A DNA stretch of 39,811 bases from an uncultured Clostridia bacterium (GCA_947587085.1 CANPXX010000009.1:1-39811); one strand, 5' to 3'; counted from the first letter of the stretch, positions 1 to 8,510 are shown. The notes: generated from the sequence alone by a model not told the origin. Program-made: numbers and translations.

Positions 1-903
1 CTTGCACAGCCGCGCCTGCTCCTTGGTGAGCGACGTCCCCATGCTGGCGACCACATTGCGGAAGCCCGCCTGATAGAGCGAGATGGCGTCCATGTACCCC
101 TCCACCATGATGAGGGAGGAGATGCCGCCCGCCCGCTTCTCCTTCTTGACGAGGTTGATGTTGAAGAGATTCTTGCTCTTGTTGAAGAGCACGGTCTCCC
201 GCGTGTTCTTGTATTTGGCGCGGTCGGAGGGTTTGAGGAGCCGCCCGCCGAAGGCGACCACCTCGTCCATATGGTTGATGATGGGAATGATGAGGCGCTC
301 CCCCTCCGCGTCGATGAGCCGCCCGTCGTCGGTGCGGACGCATGCGCCGCTCTCCGCGCACTCCTCGGCGGTGTAGCCGTGGGCGAGAAGGTGCGCGGGC
401 AGGGAGGTGTAGTCGAGCGAGGCGCCCAACCCGAACTTCTTGACGGTGGAGGGCGCGAGCCCGCGCTTCGAGATATATTCCACATGGGGCTCCGCGCGCC
501 CAGAATAGAGGTTGTTGAGATAGAACCGCGCCGCGTCGCGCATGAGCGCGGACAGCCTGTCCCGCCGCTTCTTTTTCTCAGCCGCCTCCTCCGCCGCCCT
601 GTCGTCGTAGGCGGGGACTTCCAGCCCCGCGCGCGCGGCGAGGATGTGCACCGCCTGCAAGAAATCCACGTTCTCGTACGCCTTCACGAATCCGATCACG
701 TCGCCCGAGACGCCGCACCCGAAGCAGTGATAGTACTTGTCCGCGGCGTTCACCGAAAAGGAGGGCGTCTTTTCGTGATGGAAGGGACAGCACGCCCAAT
801 AGTTGTAGCCGCGCCGCTCGAGCTTGGTGTACGAGCCGATGACGTCCACGATGTCGTTCTTCTCTTTGAGCAGACGGATGAACTCGGGAAAATCGCTCTT
901 CAT
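1..903 (-). CDS. dnaG: DNA primase, N-terminal part (cut by window edge)
   Basis: Synthesises RNA primers for lagging-strand DNA replication. The visible 301 codons read in one open frame and run off the left edge. The N-terminus has the CHC2 zinc ribbon (C39, H42, C60, C63). The primase core follows, with the TOPRIM signature EGYMD at residues 268-272. The ATG at 903 overlaps the dgt stop codon (ATGA), so the two genes are co-transcribed and coupled. A dgt-dnaG pair is common in Bacillota, often followed by the major sigma factor gene, which would lie outside the window. The C-terminal helicase-interaction domain is not visible. Identification is firm. Confidence 0.95.
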   Translation of the reverse strand, partial: MKSDFPEFIRLLKEKNDIVDVIGSYTKLERRGYNYWACCPFHHEKTPSFSVNAADKYYHCFGCGVSGDVIGFVKAYENVDFLQAVHILAARAGLEVPAYDDRAAEEAAEKKKRRDRLSALMRDAARFYLNNLYSGRAEPHVEYISKRGLAPSTVKKFGLGASLDYTSLPAHLLAHGYTAEECAESGACVRTDDGRLIDAEGERLIIPIINHMDEVVAFGGRLLKPSDRAKYKNTRETVLFNKSKNLFNINLVKKEKRAGGISSLIMVEGYMDAISLYQAGFRNVVASMGTSLTKEQARLCK

Positions 904-1889
904 ACGCTCCCCTCCCGCGGCACGAACAGCTCCTTGAACACGTTGACGGCATAGCGGTCGGTCATGGAGGAGATGTAGTCGCACACGGCGCGCGGCACGT
1001 CGTGCTCCGCCGTCGCGCGGTACAGCGGCGGGAGCGCTTCGGGGCGCTCCGCAAAATAGGTGTAGAGGGCGCGCAGCATGCGCTCCGCGCTCTCCTGCAT
1101 GAGCTCGTTCACGTGCTCGTAGACCCGCTCGAACATGAACGTTCTGAGCTCTTCGAGCGCCTCCTGCTTGTCCGCGGACATGCGCACGTACGGCTTGCCC
1201 GCCGAGGTCTCGCAGATGTCGAGGATGGCGGTATGGATGCGGCGGGAGGTCGCCCGCCCGAGCTCCTTCACCGCCCGCTCGGGGAGCTCGTCCGCACGGA
1301 TGAGCCCCGCGCGCACGGCGTCCTCTATATCGTGGTTGACGTAGGCGATGCGGTCGGCGAGGGAGACCGCCGCCCCCTCGAGCGTGCAGGGCGTCCCCTT
1401 CCTCGTGTGGTTGAGAATGCCGTCCCGCACCTCGTATGTAAGATTGAGCCCGGCGCCGTCCCGTTCGAGCCGATCGACGACGCGGAGGGACTGCTCGTTG
1501 TGGCGGAACCCGCCCGGACAGAGCGCATCGAGGACGCGCTCCCCGATGTGCCCGAAGGGGGTGTGCCCGAGATCGTGCCCCAGCGCGATCGCCTCGGCGA
1601 GGTCCTCGTTGAGGGACAGCTCGCGCGCGATGGACCGCGCGATCTGGCTCACCCCGAGCGTATGCGTGAGGCGGGACATATAGTGGTCGCCGTCGGGCGC
1701 GAAAAAGACCTGCGTCTTGTTTTTGAGGCGAAGGAATGCCTTGGAATAGACGATGCGGTCGCGGTCGCGCTGGAACTCGGTGCGCATGGCGCAGGGCTCC
1801 TCCGCGCGCTGTCTGCCGCGCGTCGCCTCCGACTTCGTCGCATAGGGCGACAGGAACGCCGCCTCCTTTTCATACGTCTTTTGTTTCAT
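900..1889 (-). CDS. dgt: dGTP triphosphohydrolase-like HD protein
   Basis: HD-domain phosphohydrolase of the deoxyguanosinetriphosphate triphosphohydrolase-like family, expected to split dNTPs into deoxynucleoside and triphosphate. Visible features are the N-terminal family block with LSPYA and FQRDRDRI, the metal-binding H76 and H105-D106 in GHDLGHTPFGH, and a helical C-terminus; 329 residues is normal. The ATG at 1889 is directly preceded by an in-frame GTG (1892), which would add one residue. The SD is poor: AGGTG runs into the start. It is the first gene of the dnaG transcript. I found no convincing promoter, only AT-rich sequence with a 12-bp palindrome. Confidence 0.9.
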   Translation of the reverse strand: MKQKTYEKEAAFLSPYATKSEATRGRQRAEEPCAMRTEFQRDRDRIVYSKAFLRLKNKTQVFFAPDGDHYMSRLTHTLGVSQIARSIARELSLNEDLAEAIALGHDLGHTPFGHIGERVLDALCPGGFRHNEQSLRVVDRLERDGAGLNLTYEVRDGILNHTRKGTPCTLEGAAVSLADRIAYVNHDIEDAVRAGLIRADELPERAVKELGRATSRRIHTAILDICETSAGKPYVRMSADKQEALEELRTFMFERVYEHVNELMQESAERMLRALYTYFAERPEALPPLYRATAEHDVPRAVCDYISSMTDRYAVNVFKELFVPREGSV

Positions 1890-1967
1890 CACCTGTATTT
1901 TCGAAAAGAATGCTCAAAATTCCTCTTTTTTGGAGAAATTTTCAAAAAAATTTTTTATTATGCGTGA

Positions 1968-1979
1968 CATAGTACTATG
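1968..1979. promoter_or_regulatory. 12-bp perfect palindrome upstream of dgt-dnaG
   Basis: The sequence CATAGTACTATG is a perfect 12-bp palindrome inside the AT-rich intergenic space that must contain the dgt promoter. It is long enough for a dimeric repressor half-site pair but matches no operator I recognise. Confidence 0.3.
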
Positions 1980-1987
1980 CACATATG

Positions 1988-2016
1988 AAAAATCCGCGGG
2001 ATTCCGCCGATTTTTT
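1988..2016 (-). terminator. Terminator of the aro operon, possibly bidirectional
   Basis: An inverted repeat at 1991-1999 and 2004-2012 (8 of 9 pairs, 4-nt loop) is flanked by A-rich sequence on one side and T-rich on the other. It therefore gives a T-tract on either strand. It lies about 50 nt after the SDR stop codon and before dgt, where the aro transcript should end. Confidence 0.6.
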
Positions 2017-2063
2017 CAATCTATTGTATTCCTCCGCACCCGTAGCGGACGCTGGAAAAAAGC

Positions 2064-2762
2064 TCAGATATGCAGCCCGCCGTTCACCGCGAGCACCTCT
2101 CCCGTCACATAGCCGTTCTCCGCGAGGAAGCAGACCGCCTCCGCGATCTCCTCCGCCGTGCCCATGCGCCCGAGAGGAATCTCCTCCTCAAGCGCCCGCC
2201 GTTCCGAGCGGTCCAGCCGCGCGTTCATGGCGGTATCGACGGCGCCGGGGGAGACGCAATTCACGCGGATGTTGGAGGGAGCGAGCTCCTTGGCAAGCGC
2301 CTTCGTAAAGGCGATGACGCCCCCCTTGGAGGCGGAATACACGCTCTCGCAGCTGCCCCCCGTCTCCCCCCAGACGGAGGCGACGTTGACGATGGCGCCC
2401 CCCCGCCCGAGCATCCGCTTCACCGCATGCTTACAGCAGAGGAACACGCCGCCGAGGTTGACCTTCATCAGGCGGTCGAAGTCGGAAAACGAGGTGTCCT
2501 GCACCTGTTTGAAGAGCTCGACGCCCGCGTTGCAGACGAGCACATCGAGCGAGGAAAAGCGCGAAAAGACCGCCTCGACCTCCCCCTCGTCCGAAACGTC
2601 CGCGCGCACGAACTCCGCTTGGGGGAGCACCCCGCGCGCCCGCGCCGCGTCCTCCTCCGAGCTCGAATAGAGCGCCGTGACGAGGTACCCCCGCGCCGCG
2701 AGAAGCCTGCAACAGGCGAGCCCGATGCCGCGGGTCCCGCCCGTGACGAGGGCGCGTTTCAA
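2064..2762 (-). CDS. Short-chain dehydrogenase/reductase, FabG-like
   Basis: NAD(P)-dependent oxidoreductase of the classical SDR family, 232 aa, usual length. The nucleotide-binding TGGTRGIG motif is at residues 7-14, followed by NAG near 78, a catalytic serine in NVASVW, and YSASK as the catalytic Tyr/Lys pair. The C-terminus ends in the NGG motif typical of FabG-like enzymes. The start is TTG at 2762, overlapping the aroK stop (TTGA); AAGGAG six bases upstream supports it. It is the last gene of the aro operon. The substrate cannot be read from sequence: a 3-oxoacyl-ACP reductase or a sugar/quinate-type dehydrogenase are both possible, and position alone does not prove a shikimate role. 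Confidence 0.85.
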   Translation of the reverse strand: MKRALVTGGTRGIGLACCRLLAARGYLVTALYSSSEEDAARARGVLPQAEFVRADVSDEGEVEAVFSRFSSLDVLVCNAGVELFKQVQDTSFSDFDRLMKVNLGGVFLCCKHAVKRMLGRGGAIVNVASVWGETGGSCESVYSASKGGVIAFTKALAKELAPSNIRVNCVSPGAVDTAMNARLDRSERRALEEEIPLGRMGTAEEIAEAVCFLAENGYVTGEVLAVNGGLHI

Positions 2763-3268
2763 GACAGCTCCTTCGCGATGGCAACGATCTCCTGCGCGAC
2801 GTCCTCCACCGACTTCCCGTCGGTGTCGATGATATAGTCGGCAGTCGCCTCATAGACGGGCGTGCGCTGTGCGAGGAGCTCGCCGAGCCGCTCGGCGGTC
2901 TTGCCCGTGTCTTTGAGGAGCGGTCTCGTCTCGTCGGCGCGCACCCGCTCCAACAGCGTCTCGAAGCTCGCGCGCAGGAAGAAGAGCTTCCCCCGCCGTT
3001 TGAGGAGCTCGTCGTTCTCGAATTTGAGCACCAGCCCGCCCCCCGTCGAGACGACGAGATCGTCCTTCTCGGCGAGCTCGCGCACCACGTCCGTCTCGAG
3101 CGAGCGGAACTTCTCCTCGCCGTAATACTCGAAGATATCGGAAATTCTTCCGTAGCGGTTGGTGATCACCACGTCGGTGTCCACCCACTGCCGCCGCGTG
3201 AGTTCCGCGATGCGGATCCCGACGCTGGACTTGCCCACGCCCATCATGCCGCAGAGAATGATATTCAT
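2759..3268 (-). CDS. aroK: Shikimate kinase
   Basis: Phosphorylates shikimate to shikimate-3-phosphate with ATP, step 5 of chorismate synthesis, in the cytoplasm. 169 aa, normal size. The P-loop GMMGVGKSS is at residues 7-15; the DTD motif that binds Mg/shikimate and the GGG substrate-binding loop (STGGGLV) follow, with a lid region containing DETRPLL. The ATG at 3268 overlaps the aroQ stop by four bases, and the gene ends overlapping the SDR start, so it sits inside a tightly coupled operon. The next pathway enzyme (AroA) is not encoded nearby. Confidence 0.95.
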   Translation of the reverse strand: MNIILCGMMGVGKSSVGIRIAELTRRQWVDTDVVITNRYGRISDIFEYYGEEKFRSLETDVVRELAEKDDLVVSTGGGLVLKFENDELLKRRGKLFFLRASFETLLERVRADETRPLLKDTGKTAERLGELLAQRTPVYEATADYIIDTDGKSVEDVAQEIVAIAKELS

Positions 3269-3687
3269 AGCCAAAAACTCTCCAATGCAAGCATGTAACT
3301 GTGCTTGCCGAACCCGAGGATCTCGCCGCGGCAGACCTCGGTGAGCACCGACGTGCGGCGGAACGCCTCCCGCGCGTGGACGTTGCTCATGTGCACCTCC
3401 ACCACGGGGACGGTGACCGCCGCGATCGCGTCGCGGAGCGCATACGAATAGTGCGTGAACGCGCCCGCGTTGAGCACGATGCCGTCGTACTTCCCCTCGG
3501 CGTTCTGGATCGCCGTGCACAGCTCGCCTTCGAGATTGCTCTGGAAGAAGTCGGCGCTGTGCCCGTGCGCCGCGGCGAAGGCGGCGAGCTCGGCGTTGAT
3601 GCTCCCGAGCGTCTCCTCGCCGTACACCCCGCGTTCGCGCCTGCCCGTCAGATTGAGATTGACTCCGTTCAAAACCAAAAACTTCAT
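3265..3687 (-). CDS. aroQ: 3-dehydroquinate dehydratase, type II
   Basis: Dehydrates 3-dehydroquinate to 3-dehydroshikimate (step 3). The 140-aa size and motifs are those of the dodecameric type II enzyme: NGVNLNL at the N-terminus with the catalytic Tyr in GVYG, the LNAGAFTHYSYALRDAI block, and EVHMSNVHAREAFR with the catalytic His. The family usually has NPGAYTH where this protein has NAGAFTH, a conservative variant. The ATG at 3687 overlaps the aroE stop by four bases. Confidence 0.95.
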   Translation of the reverse strand: MKFLVLNGVNLNLTGRRERGVYGEETLGSINAELAAFAAAHGHSADFFQSNLEGELCTAIQNAEGKYDGIVLNAGAFTHYSYALRDAIAAVTVPVVEVHMSNVHAREAFRRTSVLTEVCRGEILGFGKHSYMLALESFWL

Positions 3688-4517
3688 TCGTTTGCCTCCC
3701 TGTACGCATTCCATAATTTGCTCGCCTCCTGCGGGTCGGGGCGTCTGCCCGTGAACACGCAGTCGGCGTAATACGCCTGATAGAAGAGCATGGACGCGCC
3801 CGAGACGACCTTCTTCCCCAACGTGCGCGCCACCCGCAAAAATTCGCTCTCGGCGGGGACGTAGATGAGGTCCACCGCCGTCCCGCACTGTCCGAGGAGC
3901 TCGGCGCCGACGGGCGCCGCGCGTCCGCCGCGGTACTGCACCACGGGCGTCTTTCCCACCGTGTCGTGCATCCCGACGCCCGTGCAGTTGACTATGACGT
4001 CGTACGGGGCGATCGGGATCTCCGTGAGCGGGCTGAACCCGCCCAACTCGCGGTAGACGGTGAACAGACGTTCCTCGTCCCGCTCATAGGCATACACCCG
4101 CGCGCCCGCCTCGCACAGCTTCTTGATACAGCTCCTGCCCGCGCCGCCCGCGCCGAGCACGAGCGCGCTCATGCCGCGCACGCCGACGCCCGCGTTTTCG
4201 AGCATGAGGAGGAACCCCTCCCCATCGGTGTTGTACCCCGTGCGGTCGTGCACGGTCACGGTGTTCACCGCGCCGAACACGCGCGCGTCGCCCGCGAGCC
4301 GTTTGAGATAGGGGATGATCTCCCCCTTGAAGGGGATGGTCACGTTGAAGGCGTCGTATCGCCCGAACAATTCCTCCGCGCGCGACGAGAACTCCGCGGG
4401 GGGGATGGAGACGCGATCGTAGGAGCACCGCATCCCCCACCCCGCGAGGATGAAGGCGTGCATGCGCGGACTCTCGGACGCCGAGACGTCCTTCCCGATG
4501 ACGGCAAGTTTCAGCAT
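3684..4517 (-). CDS. aroE: Shikimate dehydrogenase (NADP)
   Basis: Reduces 3-dehydroshikimate to shikimate (step 4). 277 aa. The N-terminal substrate domain carries SASESPRMHAF (shikimate-binding serines), NVTIPFKG with the catalytic lysine, and GAVNTV. GYNTDGEGF supplies the conserved Asn/Asp. The NADP-binding fold follows with LGAGGAGRS. The C-terminus has the FYQAYY segment that closes the active site. The ATG at 4517 overlaps the last seven bases of aroB (ATGCTGA). Confidence 0.95.
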   Translation of the reverse strand: MLKLAVIGKDVSASESPRMHAFILAGWGMRCSYDRVSIPPAEFSSRAEELFGRYDAFNVTIPFKGEIIPYLKRLAGDARVFGAVNTVTVHDRTGYNTDGEGFLLMLENAGVGVRGMSALVLGAGGAGRSCIKKLCEAGARVYAYERDEERLFTVYRELGGFSPLTEIPIAPYDVIVNCTGVGMHDTVGKTPVVQYRGGRAAPVGAELLGQCGTAVDLIYVPAESEFLRVARTLGKKVVSGASMLFYQAYYADCVFTGRRPDPQEASKLWNAYREANE

Positions 4518-5566
4518 AGTTCCTCCCGGATCGCCGCGATCTCCTCCGCATAGCGCGCGAACGGGAGACGGACGATCTCGTATTTTCCCACGGCGGCGGG
4601 CAGGGTGAGCGTGACGGTGCCCGCCTCCGTATTTTTCTTGTCGAGAAGGGCGTGGCGGACGTCCGGGTCGGGCGCCCTCCCCCCTTCGAGCGCGGTGCGG
4701 CACAGCACGCCGAGCGCTTCGCAGAATTTTTCCTCCGCGAGGTGCATGCGCGCCGCGAGCCTGCTCTCGAAGAGGAGCCCCCACAGTACGCATTCCCCGT
4801 GCGAGAGCCCCGAGGAGAGCTCGACGGCGTGACCCGTCGTATGCCCGAGGTTGAGGCACCGCCTTATTCCCCGCTCCTCGGGGTCCCGCCGCACGACGTC
4901 CGCCTTGACGGCGATGTTTTCGGGCACGACAGACGCGAGAAAGCGGAGGTCGAAGAGGTCGGGCGCCGCGGCGAGCTCTTCGAAGAGCGGCGCGGACAGC
5001 ACCCCGTGCTTTACGATCTCTCCCAATCCGCACCGCAGTTCGCGGCGGGAGAGCGTTTGCAGGAACACGGGATCCGCATACACGGTCTCAGGCTGTTTGA
5101 AGGCGCCGATGAGGTTCTTGACGCCGCAAAAGTCGATGGCGGTCTTTCCCCCCACCGAGCTGTCCACCTGCGAGAGGAGGGTCGTGGGGACCTGAATACA
5201 GGCGATGCCGCGCATATACAGGCTCGCGGCGAGCCCGCCGATATCGCCCACCACGCCGCCGCCGAACGCGATGAGAACGGAGTTGCGGCGGAGCCCCGCC
5301 TCCGCCATGGCACGGAGGAGGGAAAGAAGAGTCTCCTCGTTCTTGTGCGCCTCGCCCGCCTCCATCACAAAGACGGGCACGCCGCCGAGCGCGCGGAGAA
5401 GCTCTTCGCGGTAGATCGCAAAGACGTTGGAATCGGTAAATACGATCCCGCCCCCGCCGAGGAGGCGCTCCCGCATGGGAGCGAGCACGGCGGAAAGCAC
5501 ATTTCTGCGGCAGACGACGGCGCTCTCCCGCCGCGTCCCCTTCGTCGCGATGCGGATGGTCCTCAT
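4511..5566 (-). CDS. aroB: 3-dehydroquinate synthase
   Basis: Converts DAHP to 3-dehydroquinate using NAD and a divalent metal (step 2). 351 aa, normal. The NAD-binding GGGVVGDIGGLAAS, the PTTLLSQVDSSVGGKTA block, and the metal ligands in LGEIVKHG (Glu), LGHTTGHAVE (His) and HGECV (His) are all present. An upstream in-frame extension exists, but the ATG at 5566 gives the standard N-terminus (MRTIRIATKG) and overlaps the aroC stop by four bases. Confidence 0.95.
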   Translation of the reverse strand: MRTIRIATKGTRRESAVVCRRNVLSAVLAPMRERLLGGGGIVFTDSNVFAIYREELLRALGGVPVFVMEAGEAHKNEETLLSLLRAMAEAGLRRNSVLIAFGGGVVGDIGGLAASLYMRGIACIQVPTTLLSQVDSSVGGKTAIDFCGVKNLIGAFKQPETVYADPVFLQTLSRRELRCGLGEIVKHGVLSAPLFEELAAAPDLFDLRFLASVVPENIAVKADVVRRDPEERGIRRCLNLGHTTGHAVELSSGLSHGECVLWGLLFESRLAARMHLAEEKFCEALGVLCRTALEGGRAPDPDVRHALLDKKNTEAGTVTLTLPAAVGKYEIVRLPFARYAEEIAAIREELC

Positions 5567-6696
5567 GCGGGGAGCCTCCCGTAGCGCGCGGCGACCTCTT
5601 CCATCGTATCGCCGCCGAGCCGCCCGAGCACGACGTCGCACAGCTCCGCCGCGAGGACGCTTTCGAGCACCGTCTCAAAGGCGAGGATGGCGCAGACGTC
5701 GCTCCGTTCCGCCGCCGCGCGGGCGGGCTCGCCCGTGCGGTAATCCACCGTCCTGAGCCCCCGCATCAGCGTGGGGATGGGCTTCATCGCGGCGCGGAGC
5801 ACGAGCTCTTCGCCGTTGGACATGCCGCCCTCGATTCCCCCCGCGCGGTTGGTCTCCCGATAAAATCCGCGCGCTTCGGAGAAGAAGATCTCGTCGTGCA
5901 CCTCGCTCCCGCGGTGCGCCGCGGCGGCGAAGCCCATGCCGACCTCCGTCCCCTTGACCGCCTGTACGCTCATGAGCGCGGCGCAGAGGCGGGCGTCCAG
6001 CTTCTCCGCATACGTCATACAGCTGCCGAAGCCGCTCTTGAGCCCGCGCACGCGGAGCTCTGCGACGCCGCCGCAGGTATCCCCCGCCGCGCGGCAATCG
6101 TCGATCTCCTTCATCGCGCGCTCGGTCGCCTCCGCGCTCATCATGCCGAGGGTGGGAATCCGCCGCCCCGCGATCTCTTCGAAGGAATAGACGGCGCCGT
6201 CCGAGACGCTCCCCACCTGCCGCACATAGCCCGCGATCTCCACGCCGAGCGCTTTGAGGAGCAGGCGGCACACCTCGCCCGCCGCGACGCGCACGGCGGT
6301 CTCCCGTGCGGAGGCGCGCTCCAAGATGTTCCGCGCGTCGTCCCCGCCGTATTTTTTCAGTCCCGCGAGGTCGGCGTGCCCCGGACGGACGCGCGTGAGC
6401 GCCCTCTCCCCGCCGTCGCACCCCTCGGGCGCCATGTATTTTTCCCAATTCGGATAGTCGCGGTTGCGCACGAGAAGCGTCACGGGACTGCCCAGCGTGC
6501 GGCGGTCCCGCACGCCCGACAAGATCTCCGCCTCGTCCCGCTCGAGCTTCTGCCGCGCGCCCCGCCCGTAGCCGCTCTGCCGCAGGGCGAGCGCCGCGTT
6601 GATGGCGGAAAGGTCGATCTCCAACCCCGAAGGCAAGCCTTCGAGGATGGCGATGAGCGCCTTCCCGTGCGATTCTCCCGCTGTCGTGATCTTCAT
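5563..6696 (-). CDS. aroC: Chorismate synthase
   Basis: Removes phosphate from EPSP to form chorismate, the last step of the pathway; needs reduced FMN. 377 aa. Signature pieces are AGESHGKAL at the N-terminus, RQSGYGRGARQKLERDE, the GSPV segment, RPGHADLAGLKKYG, and the GGMSNGE region near residue 290. The protein appears complete. It is placed first of the five aro genes, with a four-base overlap with the upstream metallo-hydrolase. Its substrate-forming enzyme AroA is missing from this cluster. Confidence 0.95.
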   Translation of the reverse strand: MKITTAGESHGKALIAILEGLPSGLEIDLSAINAALALRQSGYGRGARQKLERDEAEILSGVRDRRTLGSPVTLLVRNRDYPNWEKYMAPEGCDGGERALTRVRPGHADLAGLKKYGGDDARNILERASARETAVRVAAGEVCRLLLKALGVEIAGYVRQVGSVSDGAVYSFEEIAGRRIPTLGMMSAEATERAMKEIDDCRAAGDTCGGVAELRVRGLKSGFGSCMTYAEKLDARLCAALMSVQAVKGTEVGMGFAAAAHRGSEVHDEIFFSEARGFYRETNRAGGIEGGMSNGEELVLRAAMKPIPTLMRGLRTVDYRTGEPARAAAERSDVCAILAFETVLESVLAAELCDVVLGRLGGDTMEEVAARYGRLPA

Positions 6697-7673
6697 GATC
6701 GCACCCCCTTAGAGGTAGTTACCGTATAATTTCCGCCGCGGACGCGCACCAGAATGTGCCCGAGTTCGTCCGTGCGGTAGATGTGTTCCGTGTGCGCGGC
6801 AAGCCGTCCGAGCGCCTCCCCCGCGGGATGCCCGTAGCTGTTCCCCGCGCCGCAGGAGACGATGGCGGTCTCCGCGCCGAGCAGTTCCAGCCATTCCTCC
6901 GTAGAGGACGCCGCCGAGCCGTGGTGGGAGACGCGCAGGATATCCGTCTCGGAGAGGCGGACGGCGTACCCACCGCTGTCGAAGATGTCCTCGGAGAGTG
7001 CCGCCTCGCGCACGAGAGACCGCTCGCGCACGCCCGTGATGTCTGCCCCGAGGAGCACGTTCACCCCGCCGTAGGAGAGATAGAGCACCGCCGAGCGGTC
7101 GTTGCCGTCCGAACTCTCCTCCGCCTCCGCGGCGTGGGGCGAGATGCAGACGAGATAGGCGCCCGATTCATCCGCGATGACATCGTACCGCTTCAACATG
7201 CGGACGTCCGCGCCAACGCGCTCCGCCTCGGCGACGATCTCCTCCGAGCCCTCCGTCTGCGTGAGATAGAGCGCCTCCGCGCCGAAGCAGCCGATGAGGA
7301 ACGCCGCGCCGCCCGAATGGTCGGTATCGGGATGGGTGACGAGCACGGACAGCCGTTCGGACCCGATGCCCTTCAAATAGCGAAAGATGACGTTGTCGTG
7401 CTCAAAGGAGCCGTTGCCCGCGTCCACCACGAGGCAGTCCCCGGACGGGAATTCCACGACGGTACAGTCGCCCTGCCCCACCGAGAGGAAATGCAGCCGC
7501 AGTTCCCCCTCTTCGCGCGCGGGCAGTTGCGCCGCGGGGAGCAGGGTACGGAAGGGAAAAAGCGCGTTGAAGAGCGCGAGCACGCCGAACAGCAGAAGCG
7601 CCGCGGCGGCGAGCGCGAGCCGTTTCAGGACGGCGCGCCGCACGGGATTCCTATCTGCGCTTCCGCGAAGCAC
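6693..7673 (-). CDS. Membrane-anchored ComEC-like metallo-beta-lactamase-fold hydrolase
   Basis: A 326-aa protein with one N-terminal membrane segment (about residues 16-38, rich in Ala/Leu/Phe), then a metallo-hydrolase domain like the C-terminal domain of ComEC/Rec2. The metal motif is THPDTDHSGG, with further ligands likely in GADI and SHHGS. It lacks the channel part of ComEC, so it is a stand-alone hydrolase, probably facing outside; a nuclease or phosphodiesterase activity is inferred only. The GTG at 7673 is preceded by AAGGAGG at ideal spacing, although it overlaps the patatin gene by 23 bases. A second GTG at 7643 (after AGGA) is the alternative. Confidence 0.8.
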   Translation of the reverse strand: MLRGSADRNPVRRAVLKRLALAAAALLLFGVLALFNALFPFRTLLPAAQLPAREEGELRLHFLSVGQGDCTVVEFPSGDCLVVDAGNGSFEHDNVIFRYLKGIGSERLSVLVTHPDTDHSGGAAFLIGCFGAEALYLTQTEGSEEIVAEAERVGADVRMLKRYDVIADESGAYLVCISPHAAEAEESSDGNDRSAVLYLSYGGVNVLLGADITGVRERSLVREAALSEDIFDSGGYAVRLSETDILRVSHHGSAASSTEEWLELLGAETAIVSCGAGNSYGHPAGEALGRLAAHTEHIYRTDELGHILVRVRGGNYTVTTSKGVRS

Positions 7674-8499
7674 GCTGCGCCTCCTTCATCGCCGCGAAGA
7701 TCTCCTCCATGTGCCCCTTCGCCTCGCTGTATCCGAGCTCGAACATCGCGTCCATGGCGGCACGGGAGACGTCCGTCGCGTGGAAGTCGTGCAGATTGGG
7801 TTTGAGCATGAAATCGGCGCTCGCATACCCGCGGGACTTGCAGTCCTCGGTGTAGCGCACGGGCACGAAGGCGTTGATGGCGGTGCCGATGAGGCGGGAG
7901 ATCCTGCTCTTCTCCTCCTCGGGGCGGGCGTGCGCCGAGAGGTCCACCCCCACCGTAAAGTCGGCGCCCATCTCCTTACAGACGTCTGCGGGGACGGCGT
8001 CCGTAAAGGCGCCGTCATAGAGCCGTCTCCCGTTCAGGTCCACGCCGCGGAAGAAGGGCGGGATCGCCGCCGAGGCGGTGAGAGCGCGCGCCACGGGTCC
8101 CTCCCGCAGGACGACTGCGCTGTTCGTCTCCCCGTCCGTCGCACAGGCGGCGAAGGGAAGAGGGAGGGCGGAGAAGTCGCCTTCAAGGTATTGTTCGAGA
8201 AAGCGCTCCGCAAAGTCCATGTCGGCAAAGGGGCGCAGGTTGCGGGAGAACTCCCTGCGGTTGAGCCCCTCCACGATGCCCACCATGTCCGCCGAGGAAA
8301 AGCCCTTGGCATAGAGCGCGCCCACGATGGCGCCGATGGAAGAGCCCGCGATCACGGAGAAGGAGAGCCCCGCTTCCTCGAACGCCTTCAACACGCCGAG
8401 GTGCGCCATCCCCTTGGCGCCGCCGCTCCCGAGCGCGAGTCCGAGCCGCAGAGGCTCTCTGCGGCAAAACAAACTCTTCAAACGGGAGAATATTCCCAT
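7651..8499 (-). CDS. Patatin-like phospholipase / serine hydrolase
   Basis: RssA-type patatin-family hydrolase, 282 aa, expected to cleave acyl-ester bonds of lipids at the cytoplasmic side. The oxyanion-hole glycines (GSGGAKG, near residues 24-30), the nucleophile elbow GSSIG, and the catalytic Asp in YDGAFTDAVP are all visible, so the Ser-Asp dyad is intact. There is no signal peptide; the basic N-terminus (KSLFCRRE) is not a clear anchor. ATG 8499 has GGAGGAG upstream. It is the first gene of the patatin/ComEC-like/aro operon; why a lipase-type enzyme leads an aromatic pathway operon is not evident. Confidence 0.85.
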   Translation of the reverse strand: MGIFSRLKSLFCRREPLRLGLALGSGGAKGMAHLGVLKAFEEAGLSFSVIAGSSIGAIVGALYAKGFSSADMVGIVEGLNRREFSRNLRPFADMDFAERFLEQYLEGDFSALPLPFAACATDGETNSAVVLREGPVARALTASAAIPPFFRGVDLNGRRLYDGAFTDAVPADVCKEMGADFTVGVDLSAHARPEEEKSRISRLIGTAINAFVPVRYTEDCKSRGYASADFMLKPNLHDFHATDVSRAAMDAMFELGYSEAKGHMEEIFAAMKEAQRASRKRR

Positions 8500-8510
8500 G
8501 GCACTCCTCC

